Position numbers and translations under genes: made by a program. A DNA stretch of 64,000 nt, taken from contig NW_024037075.1 in NCBI RefSeq assembly GCF_015706575.1, positions 13,887,746-13,951,745 of the forward strand, read 5' to 3'. Positions 31,001 to 40,600 of this stretch are shown piece by piece. Within the stretch, counting starts at the first letter, position 1. Each line of letters opens with the position of its first letter. Below the pieces are notes generated by a model that was not told the origin of the DNA, made no database searches, and saw only the letters and a program-made list of their open reading frames with translations. This stretch comes from Patiria miniata. Its lineage: Eukaryota; Echinodermata; Asteroidea; Valvatida; Asterinidae.

Positions 31001-32687
31001 ATACTGTGCTGCGAAATACTTGCAAAGTGTTCATATGTCAAACCTGGGATTTTGTATGAGTACGATGTACAAAGAATTTCAAAACAGTTTAAGCCAGCTT
31101 TGTCAGACAATTGAGGACATTGTTTCACATGATTTCCTTTTACGTTTTTGTTGCGGCGACAATGAAAAGTGCATGACTGACATCGTGAAATTGCTTGAAC
31201 ATAAATTTGAGGATCGATATACAAGTACATCAAGTTACCAATCATCTGTTGCACAAGCGATTAGTAGACAATGTTTTTTTGAAAGCCAAGCCAAAAATGT
31301 CCCACAGTGTCTCACCAGCGACTCACTTATCCCATCAGCTATTGAGGTGGATAACAGTAATGATTTCCGCATTCTCATATACCTTCTCGAAATCATCTGT
31401 AGGTCAGATAACTTGATGGTACAACTGTCACACGTTGAAATCATTGAGATTTCTTGGTTGTCTTTGGTCAATGGTTTAGCCTTTGCCCTGGGTTACATGG
31501 AAAACCTCAGGGATCTGATGCTCCACTTGTGTCCTTTAGTGAAGGGTGAGCTTGAGAAAATCCTGGCATCACTGAAATGCAACCAAGTTTTGACCAATCT
31601 ACACATAGATTTCTGCGAAACATTGGGAAGTAGAGCTGTAGAATGGGCCCCTCATATCAAACACTTGACAAGCCTTGAGAAACTTGAATTAAGCTATTGC
31701 AAACTGGAGAGCACAGACATTGAACACATTGCCTCGGCTGTACATAACATGCACAAACTGACTGACTTGATGCTTACTGGCAACAAGCCATTGGGCGGAT
31801 CCAATGACTTGTGGGCCAAGGAATTACCCAAAATGATGCACTTAAATAAGCTGAACCTGACCGATTGCGGTTTGACACAGTCAGACATTCCACACATTGC
31901 CTCGGCTGTAGGTAACATGCCAAGACTGACTGAGTTGAATCTTTATGAATACACGTCATTGGGTGGATGTGCTGCAGTGTGGGCCAAGGAATTACCCAAA
32001 ATGATGCACTTAAATAATCTGCAACTGGGCTATTGCCATTTGACACAGTCAGACATTCCACACATTGCCTCGGCTGTAGGTAACATGCCCAGACTGACTG
32101 GCTTGAATCTTGGTGTCAACATGTCATTGGGTGGATGTGCTGCAGTGTGGGCCAAGGAATTACCCAATATGATGCACTTAAATAAGCTGGACCTGAAAAA
32201 TTGTGATTTGACACAGTCAGACATTCCACACATTGCCTCGGCTGTAGGTAACATGCGCAAACTCACTGACTTGGGTCTTCGTAGCAACAATTCATTGGGT
32301 GGATGTGCTGCAGTGTGGGCCAAGGAATTACCCAAAATGATGCACTTAAATAAGCTGGACCTGAACTATTGCGATTTGACACAGTCAGACATTCCACACA
32401 TTGCTTTGGCTGTAGGTAACATGCCCAGACTGACTGACTTGAATCTTCATAGCAACAATTCATTGGGTGGATGTGCTGCAGTGTGGGCCAAGGAATTACC
32501 CAAAATGATGCACTTAAATATGCTGAACCTGAGCTGGTGCCATTTGACACAGTCAGACATTCCACACATTGCCTCGGCTGTAGGTAACATGCCCAGACTG
32601 ACTGACTTGAATCTTGGTTACAACCGGGCATTGCATGGATGGGATGAGTTACAGTCCCTCTTCCCATCACTTAGGGTTACATTGTAA
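27984..32687 (+). CDS. NLR-type receptor: NACHT NTPase with C-terminal LRRs
   Basis: Exons 27,984-28,077, 28,604-28,717 and 29,824-32,687 join in phase to about 1,023 aa. Start ATG has a good context (ACCATGG). N-terminus MGRAQSK, then a roughly 140-residue linker with no recognisable CARD, PYD or Death domain. NACHT: Walker A GIGGVGKST at about 172-180; Walker B ILILLDGFDE at about 248-257; VSTRPS sensor region; MHKTIQEYCAAKYL in the helical region near 455. LRRs of the ribonuclease-inhibitor type run from about 600 to the end, the last 280 residues being five 56-residue units. Such proteins are cytosolic immune sensors that oligomerise through NACHT. Ligand unknown. A second copy is expected just beyond the right window edge. 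Confidence 0.93.
28310..28500 (+). mobile_element. Probable tRNA-derived SINE in NLR intron 1
   Basis: Head TCAGGTTGGCATAGTGGTA resembles an A box and GGGTTTCAGTCC a decayed B box, followed by a pyrimidine-rich body. Confidence 0.45.
28604..28717 (+). CDS. NLR coding exon 2
   Basis: Acceptor GATTTTAG, donor GTAAAT. Encodes SPQRTGAIGNMGTVSG to SSPSDGAG; phase 1 at both ends, matching exons 1 and 3. A low-complexity Ser/Gly/Pro linker. Confidence 0.75.
29050..29400 (+). mobile_element. LINE 3' fragment (CR1/L2-like) in NLR intron 2
   Basis: The frame ending at 29,280 contains KTKTRYGDRAFSVLAPKLWN and SLPIHIRETDSLDSFQ, the well-known end of the ORF2 protein of CR1/L2-type LINEs. The 3' tail has TGCGCTTTGAAACAT and TAGTTATAGTTAT. 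Only the last part survives; the upstream reverse transcriptase is missing. Confidence 0.85.
29824..32687 (+). CDS. NLR coding exon 3 (NACHT and all LRRs)
   Basis: Acceptor GACCTCAACAG. One 2,864-bp exon carrying the whole NACHT and LRR region, stop TAA. The frame stays open upstream into the intron to 29,697, but the intronic part is not coding: phase and acceptor fix the exon start. Confidence 0.9.
31813..32652 (+). repeat. Five 168-bp LRR-coding tandem units
   Basis: Starts of GGGCCAAGGAATTACCC at 31,813, 31,981, 32,149, 32,317 and 32,485 give an exact 168-bp period (56 aa, two LRRs). Helix parts such as LTQSDIPHIASAVGNM are almost unchanged, while the strand positions vary: LNLTDCGL, LQLGYCHL, LDLKNCDL, LDLNYCDL, LNLSWCHL, and LNLYEYT, LNLGVNM, LGLRSNN, LNLHSNN, LNLGYNR. 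Confidence 0.95.
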
Positions 32688-33116
32688 TTCTCCCTTGCCA
32701 AGCCCAATCTAGAATTACATGTACTAGGCATAAAAATATCAAAATGATAACTTCCCTATAAAAGGAAATGAAATTTACAAGAAAATCATATGTCTTATGT
32801 TTCAATCCTAAGGACCATTCTCACAGGCAAAACACGGTAATACATGTACATGCTCAGTTTAGATCTGATAGGTCACACTGCATGTCAGACAATTAGCTGT
32901 TCACCATTGAAAAAAAATACTATGAAATCAGGGACCTGTGCAAATTCCAAAAACAGATAATTAAAAATGTGTTATTCCAGGATGCCTGCTTGCAATTTAA
33001 ACAAAAACATCATAACACATTCTGGATTCAGATGGTCAGTAGGGTCACACTGCGTGTAAGATAATTAGCTGTTCACCCTCTACATATGACACTGTAGATT
33101 GTCATCAAAGTCAAAC
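32688..33116. other. Probable NLR 3'UTR and flank
   Basis: AT-rich, no gene. The nearest AATAAA noted is at 33,781-33,786, giving a long 3'UTR if used. Confidence 0.4.
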
Positions 33117-33320
33117 TGACACTCTTAAAGTCCCGGGTCAGATATAACCCTGCATCCGGGTCAGACTGGAACTGACACTCTTCTGGGTCAAAAAAACAAT
33201 TTTCTTGTCAAATGGCCAGAAAGGTGACCCAAGAGAAGCGTGATTTTGACCCGGAAAAGTGTCAGGTCAAATCTGACCCAGATTTGGATCGAATCTGACC
33301 TGGGACTTTTTAGAGTGTCA
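33117..33320. mobile_element. MITE with TGACACTCT termini
   Basis: 204 bp. Inverted ends TGACACTCTTAAAGTCCC and its near-inverse with one extra A; GGTCAGAT repeats inside both arms. No clear target duplication. Confidence 0.75.
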
Positions 33321-34207
33321 ATAGTTTGCTGATTGGGTCATTGATAATAGACAAGGAACTGTAGATTCGTGCTAAGAATGGACGGGGCGAATCTTGCACA
33401 AATCTACAGTTCCAAGTTTATTCTCCGACTTAAACTATTTTTGAAACAACGGCAGTTTATGCAAATAAGATCCCTGGTTGACCACAATCTCACGTTTGTG
33501 AATAAGTGTAGATTCCACATCTGGAAACTTTTTGAAGTGACAAACAAAATTACTGTAGACCTCAAATCTCTACGCGTGTGCATGAAAACATCACTACTTT
33601 GAAAACCCAGTGGATATATGGTATTCGTTGATTTCTGAGGCTGTATGGGTGGTTTGGTCCATTTCCAAGTTGAGACTTGTTGTCCTGACAACAGTTGTAT
33701 TGATGTTTAAACAATGAGAAGTTTAAACAGTGAGAAGTTATGTGATTATTCCAAGATGGAAAACACATGTATATTTTGTAAATAAAATTATATTTTTGGA
33801 GACTCATTGGCCAAGTGGCTTAATTGTGCGTGTATAACGGATCACAAAATGAAGTTTTACCCTGAGTAGTTTTGGGATTATTCCAACCACCAATAAGTGA
33901 CTTTTTGTAAAAAAAAATTCAAAAGAATGTTTATGTTATATTTTGTGTAACAGGCTGCCTGAATATTATTGTACTTATGTCAGAAATTTAAAAGATTAGT
34001 TTTGGATTATTCCAACCACAGATTAGTGACTTTTTTTGAAAATAATGTTTTTAAGAATGTTTATTTTATATTTTGCTCATATTTTGTATAAACATTGGTG
34101 CAAAAGTTGGTAGGAAGATCAGTTTTAAAAACTGCAAAAAGATGAAGGAATAACTGAATTGACCCAGCATTGGGGGGGGGGGGGGTGGTTACCTTAGCAA
34201 ATGTTTT
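33321..34207. other. Non-coding stretch
   Basis: AT-rich with imperfect direct repeats (GGGATTATTCCAACCAC near 33,872 and TGGATTATTCCAACCAC near 34,005) and a G homopolymer near 34,172. Short frames show no domain. Confidence 0.5.
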
Positions 34208-34215
34208 CGTGATCA

Positions 34216-34554
34216 CAAGGGCGGATCCAGAACACAATTTTGTTGGGGGGGGCCCAAAAATTTTTTGGTCCCCCCAAAAAGTGGGTCAAAAAAATTACGG
34301 CGTGGGGTTCGGGGCCCGCTTAAGGATCTGAGGCAATTTCTTACCACTTTAACAATTTTTTTTGGATTCTAGATGCTCTGTGGTGCGATCTGAGGCAATT
34401 TCTGACCACTTTAACCAATGTTTGAGGAAAAGATGGTGTTGTACTCATTGCCTGCCTTTATTGCGATGTTACATAAAAAAAAATTTAAAATTAGTTTCGT
34501 TTGGGGGGGGGGGGGGGGCATGGCCCCCTTTGGCCCCCCCTGGATCCGCCCTTG
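34216..34554. mobile_element. 339-bp hAT MITE with perfect 8-bp TSD
   Basis: TIRs CAAGGGCGGATCCAG flanked by CGTGATCA at 34,208-34,215 and 34,555-34,562. The interior holds the dispersed GGCGTGGGGTTCGGGGCCC and GATGCTCTGTGGTGCGATC blocks plus C and G homopolymers. This copy fixes the superfamily of the dispersed family. Confidence 0.93.
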
Positions 34555-34786
34555 CGTGATCATTGTATAGGTCTCGTTCAAATGACGTCATTTCCTACAG
34601 TCCCGCCACGTGCATCGGCATTTTGAGCATAAAGTTGCATAACGTGCATCGATTGCATCGTATTTTGAACACATTTCTAGCAACAAGTGTGCGTTTTGGG
34701 AACATTTTCAACACTGCGCATTATGTGCGTGATTGCGTTCAATACGCAGTTGCAGTTCTCCTACAGAGTTGGCCGTCATTGAGTAT

Positions 34787-35300
34787 ACAAATATTGAGTG
34801 GCTCAGCGTGGAATGGGAGGAATATTATCGCAAGGTAAAATCTGGACTTTTCCATTTCACGAGGCGAAGCCGAGTGAACTGGAAAAGTCCAGATTTTACC
34901 GAGCGATAATATTCCTCCCATTTCACAATTTAAAGCCACTCAATATTTGTTTTATATAACTGACATATAGATCCTTGTCATTTGATACATTTGAACTCTT
35001 TTTCAATACGAAACTGGAGGAAAATCTATTTCTCTGGTCCAAACCACCCCTTCACGAAAATGTTTGAACCCAACGCTGTAGCGCTGCTCTTTGGAACAAT
35101 ACGCGCAACGCGGAACGCGCACACCAGCATGCATTTGCACACAAATACCGCATCATGATCCTAACTGTTGAATAGTATTTCCCATTCCCCATGGGCGGAT
35201 AGTACTTTTTGAGCCGCGGCGTGAATGGGAGCAATAACGAATGTCATGTGATGTGAGTTCCACCAATCAAATGACTAGGATCTGTATGTCAGTTATATAA
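34787..35300. mobile_element. Hairpin-ended MITE (ATAACTGAC family, copy 2)
   Basis: Hairpin at 34,787-34,953 (arms ACAAATATTGAGTGGCT, loop GAGGCGAAGCCGAG), then inverted arms TATATAACTGACATATAG with GATCCTTGTCATTTGAT at about 34,953-34,990 and their inverse at about 35,262-35,300. Same layout as 1,142-1,650, including the GCGC-rich core. Confidence 0.75.
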
Positions 35301-36299
35301 TGAGCCCTATTCATTGAAAATTAAAACTACTCAATGAAATATGAAAACAAAGGATGTTCTTTTTCTTCTTCAAATAAACCACAAAGGGCAACTGACTAGG
35401 TGCATTAAAAACATTTCATAACTTTTGTTTTTATTATTTATAAACCCAAAGAATATTTTGACATATTTGGATGTAAATGAGTGTAATGTCAAATTCACTG
35501 TCTGTTTTTTGCAGTGGCTGAAAATGCTGCAAGTTTCTCTTTATTTACTTACATCTTACTTACGCATTACTGGACCTACTTTTAGAAACAACTAGAAAAT
35601 TCTCCTTTTTTGAAAGTAGGGTAAGTCTAAGAAAAGATCCCCTTGTGGTCCCATACATAACGTGCCATGTCTTCTTTATCCTAAAGACTAACAAAAAAAT
35701 TGTGTGGGTACGGTATGATGCCCAGTAGTAAGAATTAAAAAAATACACACCGATGTTAATTACTTTTTAGAGGTTTAAACTTTCCAGGGACGTAACATGT
35801 GCAAATTCTTGGACTTGCCCAGTAATAGCCTGATGGAGTAGACATATGGATTGCATTCAGGTTCCATATTAAAATACATGATGTTAGTATCTCACAATTG
35901 TTTCTGGTGTGATCATTTTGTGTCAGTCACATTCTGTTGTATTGCATTTTACCTTAAGATGAGTATGTGAGGAAGAGTGTATAGTGTGTGACTTTCTGGT
36001 TTGCTCAGAATTGAATGGTTCAAACCCACCATCATCCCTGTCCTCTTTTACGGATATTCAATCAAACACAATCCAGCCCATGTGTTTATCGGATACCCGA
36101 TTACCCTATTATTCGTAAACTCCCAGCCCTACATCAGTGAGGGAGATACGTCTTAGTTAGCCGTTGCTTAGTTCAACAAACTTCTGTTTTGTTTCTGCAC
36201 CATGAGGCATTATCCTGCACCAGGCCATTATCCTCTGACCGACCGACCACCACGTGACATGTAGAAGCTCCTGCTAGAGCTTAAGCATTCACATATTTC
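35301..36299. other. Non-coding stretch between NLR and COASY
   Basis: AT-rich; no gene, repeat or signal recognised. Confidence 0.5.
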
Positions 36300-36540
36300 C
36301 AACTATTGTGTTCATGTTTGGTGAAGCCCCCCTCTGGTCATGTTATGCCTCATGCGCGCAGTGCTAAGAATCTCCTTCTATGGAAATTGGCGCGAGTGTG
36401 GTGCATACTCGGTGGTACTGCATGCTGTTACGCAGAAAACATGTATTGTGCTTTAATCAGTGGCTTATACCGCCCATGTGATTGGCTCGCGACAGATAAG
36501 AATAGGGAAACTGTCTCATGAAGGTATGGATATTAGGACA
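36300..36540. repeat. Dispersed repeat resembling the ends of the 2,165-bp units
   Basis: The segments TGCGCGCAGTGCTAAGAATC and GATTGGCTCGCGACAGATAA to ACTGTCTCATGAA resemble 20,800-20,960 and 21,060-21,120. Probably a decayed hairpin-family element rather than a promoter. Confidence 0.4.
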
Positions 36541-36739
36541 GAGTTATGGGGACTTTCTGCCTTCCCCATGGTGTCTTCAGTCCCCATAATAACTATCACT
36601 CAACAGGTGTGAGTTCCCCACAATTAGGGAACAAGATTGTGGAGTGTTCAGTGTGGTGTTTATGTACAGAGGGGGACTGTGAAACAATTATGCCAGTACG
36701 TTTATTACACCTTTATAAGGTACAGGCAGGTGCGGATAT

Positions 36740-37080
36740 GTTGGGGGTTTTGAGGGTCAAAACTCCCCCCCCCCCCCCCCCCCCCCCCCCCCCGCTCACA
36801 AAAAAAAAAAAAAAATTAATATACTAATAATATTTACCTATATCTGTCCGCCTGTCCGCAACACTCGAATACAGAGTAAGGGGGGTATTTGTACACTATT
36901 GTGTGATATAGTGTGCCTGCTTGTCTGCATCGAACAGCGCCCCCATTGGAAGAATGGTACCAGCCCCCGGAGTGTCTGGAGGAAAAAACCTGTCTACATT
37001 TCAGCACTGATTTATCTTGCAGGCCTGACAGCCCCCCCCCCCCCCTCCCCCCCCCAAAAAAAATTATTCCAGGATCAGCC
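36740..37080. repeat. C homopolymers within decayed transposon ends
   Basis: About 29 C at 36,765-36,793, and a mixed C/T run at 37,030-37,055 followed by CCAGGATCAGCCCTTACAGG, which resembles a hAT terminus. They lie just upstream of the first visible COASY exon. Confidence 0.55.
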
Positions 37081-37313
37081 CTTACAGGTCTGTATTTGTG
37101 TGCCCTGCCGGTGACCAATGCTACCCACAATTCAGCTTTTGTAAAATGGTACCCCAGAAGGGAAATTCTGAACTACTTTTCTTGTTTTTACTTGAGTTTG
37201 CAAATGGTTCAAAGAGAGCTATTCCTCCATGGTTAACAACATTTTATTGAATATCTGATTTATAATTTTTCTTTCCATTTTTATTCAGTACAGGTTTGAG
37301 CTGTGGTTTTCAG

Positions 37314-37644
37314 TGAACCAAAATGCTCCTCAGCTGCAAAACAGGGCTTAATTCTCATCTTAACCTCACCGATAAACCAACTCATCAAACGAATCAGTCC
37401 GATACTACGCCATGCCGCCAGCTGCATATTGGAAACACTCTACGTACAGCTGCATCCCGGCCTTGACCACGAACTGGAACCGTACAAACAGAGACCGATT
37501 CCCGTTACGCAAGATGTCTGCGCAACCATCACTGCAATCTACGCCAAGTCAGCACAGCTACAAGGGCAAGATGTCAGAGTTCTCAGAGGTCTGGCACCTT
37601 GCCTCCCACTAGAATTCTCAAAGGATAAGTCGGTCTGGTACTAC
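37314..37644 (+). CDS. COASY N-terminal region exon (limits approximate)
   Basis: Acceptor GGTTTTCAG at 37,313. Encodes GLILILTSPINQLIKRIS, ETLYVQLHPGL, and ITAIYAKSAQ to QDVRVL, matching the N-terminal region of animal COASY. The frame stops at 37,645-37,647; family-like TAPLQTIPSVTQVVVCIANK follows in another frame at about 37,647-37,706, and SSPPVYADA in the first frame at about 37,754-37,780. A start codon must come from an upstream exon. Confidence 0.6.
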
Positions 37645-40600
37645 TGACTGCTCCGCTCCAAACAATTCCAAGCGTTACTCAAGTCGTGGTTTGTATTGCC
37701 AACAAATCCTGTTGTGAAAATCATACCAGAGTCTGTTTGGTTGAACGTTAACAGTTCTCCACCAGTCTATGCTGATGCTAGAAGATTACAGTTGGTGTGA
37801 CAGACATATCCATGCTGCAACGTAAGAACGCATCAAATCAAGTATAAAACAACCTTTATTACTTTCTTTTGGCTGAGAGTAGGTCATAAAAGTATAAGTG
37901 TTCAGTATTTTATATTAATACAACACCTGAATATATCCCCCTCATCTGATTGCAGGGAAAACACTACCAGAGTTGATCCAGCCGATGGATGCTCGCATCG
38001 CGTCTGTCCGTGACTTCATCCACGATATCAAACCACGCATCTTACAATCAGACTCCATCGTGCCCATCACGGATCCTTACGGCCCCAGCGTGGTGGATCC
38101 AGACATGAGGTGCATTGTGGTCAGTGAGGAGACCAAGAAAGATGGAGATGCTGTCATTAGGGTTAAACAGGAAAAGGTATGCGCCAGCTTGTATGCTTAG
38201 TTAGGTGAAACAATACTATTTGTTTCATTGCTGGTTCCATAGGGCCTATCTAGTGTCTTCTTTGCACATCGAACTGAATGACTCACTGTCTGTTAGTTTG
38301 GGAAGAATTCTAGTTAAGGCCAAAAAAAAAAGTCACCGGTTTCTGGTATGCGCGCGCGTCGCCGTAGCCATGCACGTCGGCAAAATGAACAAGTTTTTTT
38401 TTCAATGAAAGATGATATCTCAAAACCGCCAAACTCACTGGTTTGACTTGAATTCTGCTGCTGCACAGTTTTAACATGTTTTTAGATGGGGTTATGATCG
38501 AGAATAAGTTTTATGTGGCCTCTCTGGACTCGCATATATTTTGCACTAAGTTTAGTCGGGCACCATTTGCAGTCATCAGCCGACATTTGAGGCAAAAAAA
38601 ATCAGGTAAAAAAAAAAAAAGCCGCGTCGCCGCACCACTTTTTGGGCAAGCTTCACACCAGAAACTGGAGCCTTTTTTTTTGGCCTAAAGGAAGAATATA
38701 TCATTTACAGCTATCCAAAAAGTAACTGACAAAATTAGCGTTGAAAAGCATACTTGGTTTTTAAGATAGTAATGGCACTAAACTCCCTGTGAAATTATTC
38801 ATTCTGGCATGCTGTCTTTTTGAAGAAAACACTAAAAGAAGGTCATTTCCAAAAATGCATCTAAAGACGCATATTTTTGGAAATTTCTGTGGGTAGTTCC
38901 TTTTTAATTCGGCGAAGACGTGAATGGGTTCGCGCAGTCATTGACACCCCCCCCCCCCCCCCCCCCCCCCCGAGCAAACCACCATCATTTATAAACCACC
39001 GACATTTATAAACAGCAAGGACTTAGCTTTGTAATATATTTAGTGTACCATTACTTTTTATTTGCCAACTTCACAGCGTTTTTCGACTGAATACTCAGTT
39101 TGGAAAAGGCAGGATGCGCAAGTGTCAGTCTGTTACCATGGCAACACATAAGTTTACCGGACCCCAACAAAGAATAAATTTGGAAAGAAGAACTGCAGGT
39201 TATAGGGGCACTTGCAGTGAACAAAAATGTACTTGAGTTTGGGTCCTAACTTACTACAACAACCTTACAGAAGGGAAACATTGTGAAAACCCCAGTGGCG
39301 GGCGCCGGGCCTCCCAAAATGTCAGTCTGTTACCCATGGAATTGCGCTATATGAGAATACTAAAACCACCAGATTATTGACCCAACTTATTACGTTACAA
39401 AACTGTTTTATAAACTCGTATTCTGAAAAGGAGTCGCATATTACAAAAGTTATAAAATGGTCAAACAAATTTAAAAACCTAATATTTTTAAATGGCTTGA
39501 GGATTTGAACAAAGGAGATAGAGTGCTAATTTTCATTGGGTTTTGTTATAATTAAATTTGGTATTAATGCACGGTGTCCACGTGTGCAGTATGCAGGGCT
39601 TATTGGAATGTGGACTCAATCAAGTTTTAACAAAAGACTTTGAAATTGGTTAAAGGGAATATACAACATTTGCAAACATGGAAAAATAAAACTATCAAGT
39701 TTTTACAAAATACCTTACTAGGATGTTGGTAAATGACAGTCTAAAGCATCCATTAAAATTTTGGCACCTGGTGTGAAGTTGTTTTCAAGAAAATGATATT
39801 TTTGTATACGGTACATTTCCAACAGTGGTCTGCCGACCACCATTGGAAAAACCTAACTATTTTTCAACTCCGGCTCCAAATTTACCAATTCCTTTTCAGT
39901 CCAAATTTTGTTTGCTTTTGGTTACATGTTCATGAACTGGTGCAGGCCAGCTACACTAGGTCCCTTACGTTACAATTTTCCGGCATCTATAAATTGATCC
40001 ATTTATCCTTAGTGGAGTCAGGGAACCAGACTACTTGAATGTTTTTGTTTTTCTTGGTTTTTCCAGCATTTTCGAAGACAAAACTTTAAACATGTGAGTG
40101 TAACAATATTTGATCTATTATACTAACCCCTCAAATAGTTCATTTCTGAAAATGACAGCAAAAGCCAATGATGTACATTCCCTTTAAAATGGTTGAAATG
40201 GTTGTCAATTGTTTTAAAGTTTCCCCATAGAATAAAGATCTACCTGGCACCCCATACATGATTGGTCTGACCGGTGGCATAGCCAGCGGGAAGTCTTCAG
40301 TATGTAGACGGCTGGAGGGGCTTGGTGCTGCAGTGATTGACTGTGATAAGCTGGGGCACAAGGCCTACCTACCAGGCACGCAGGGATTCAGGAGAGTGCT
40401 GACTGAGTTTGCACGAGGTGGGTGCTGGAAAAAAACTCCAAAGTATTTTCCAACAAGATAAGGCAAGTCTAGTAAAGCTGAGTGGACAAAATTCACAGAG
40501 CGGAAAACATATTCTTTTCGTCGTTGGATTGAAAATGAGATTTGAAGGTTTGCATGGTGGACATGAACAATGAATGGGAGGTTTGCGGTAACACCATGTG

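Noticed and set aside
31694-32670. Antisense open frames over the NLR LRR region
   Set aside because: Shadow frames of the repetitive LRR coding sequence on the other strand.
36300-36540. COASY promoter with CCAAT box
   Set aside because: Similar sequence occurs at 20,800-21,120, so it is more likely a repeat fragment.
36899-37236. Proline-rich open frames upstream of COASY
   Set aside because: Created by C homopolymers in decayed transposon sequence.
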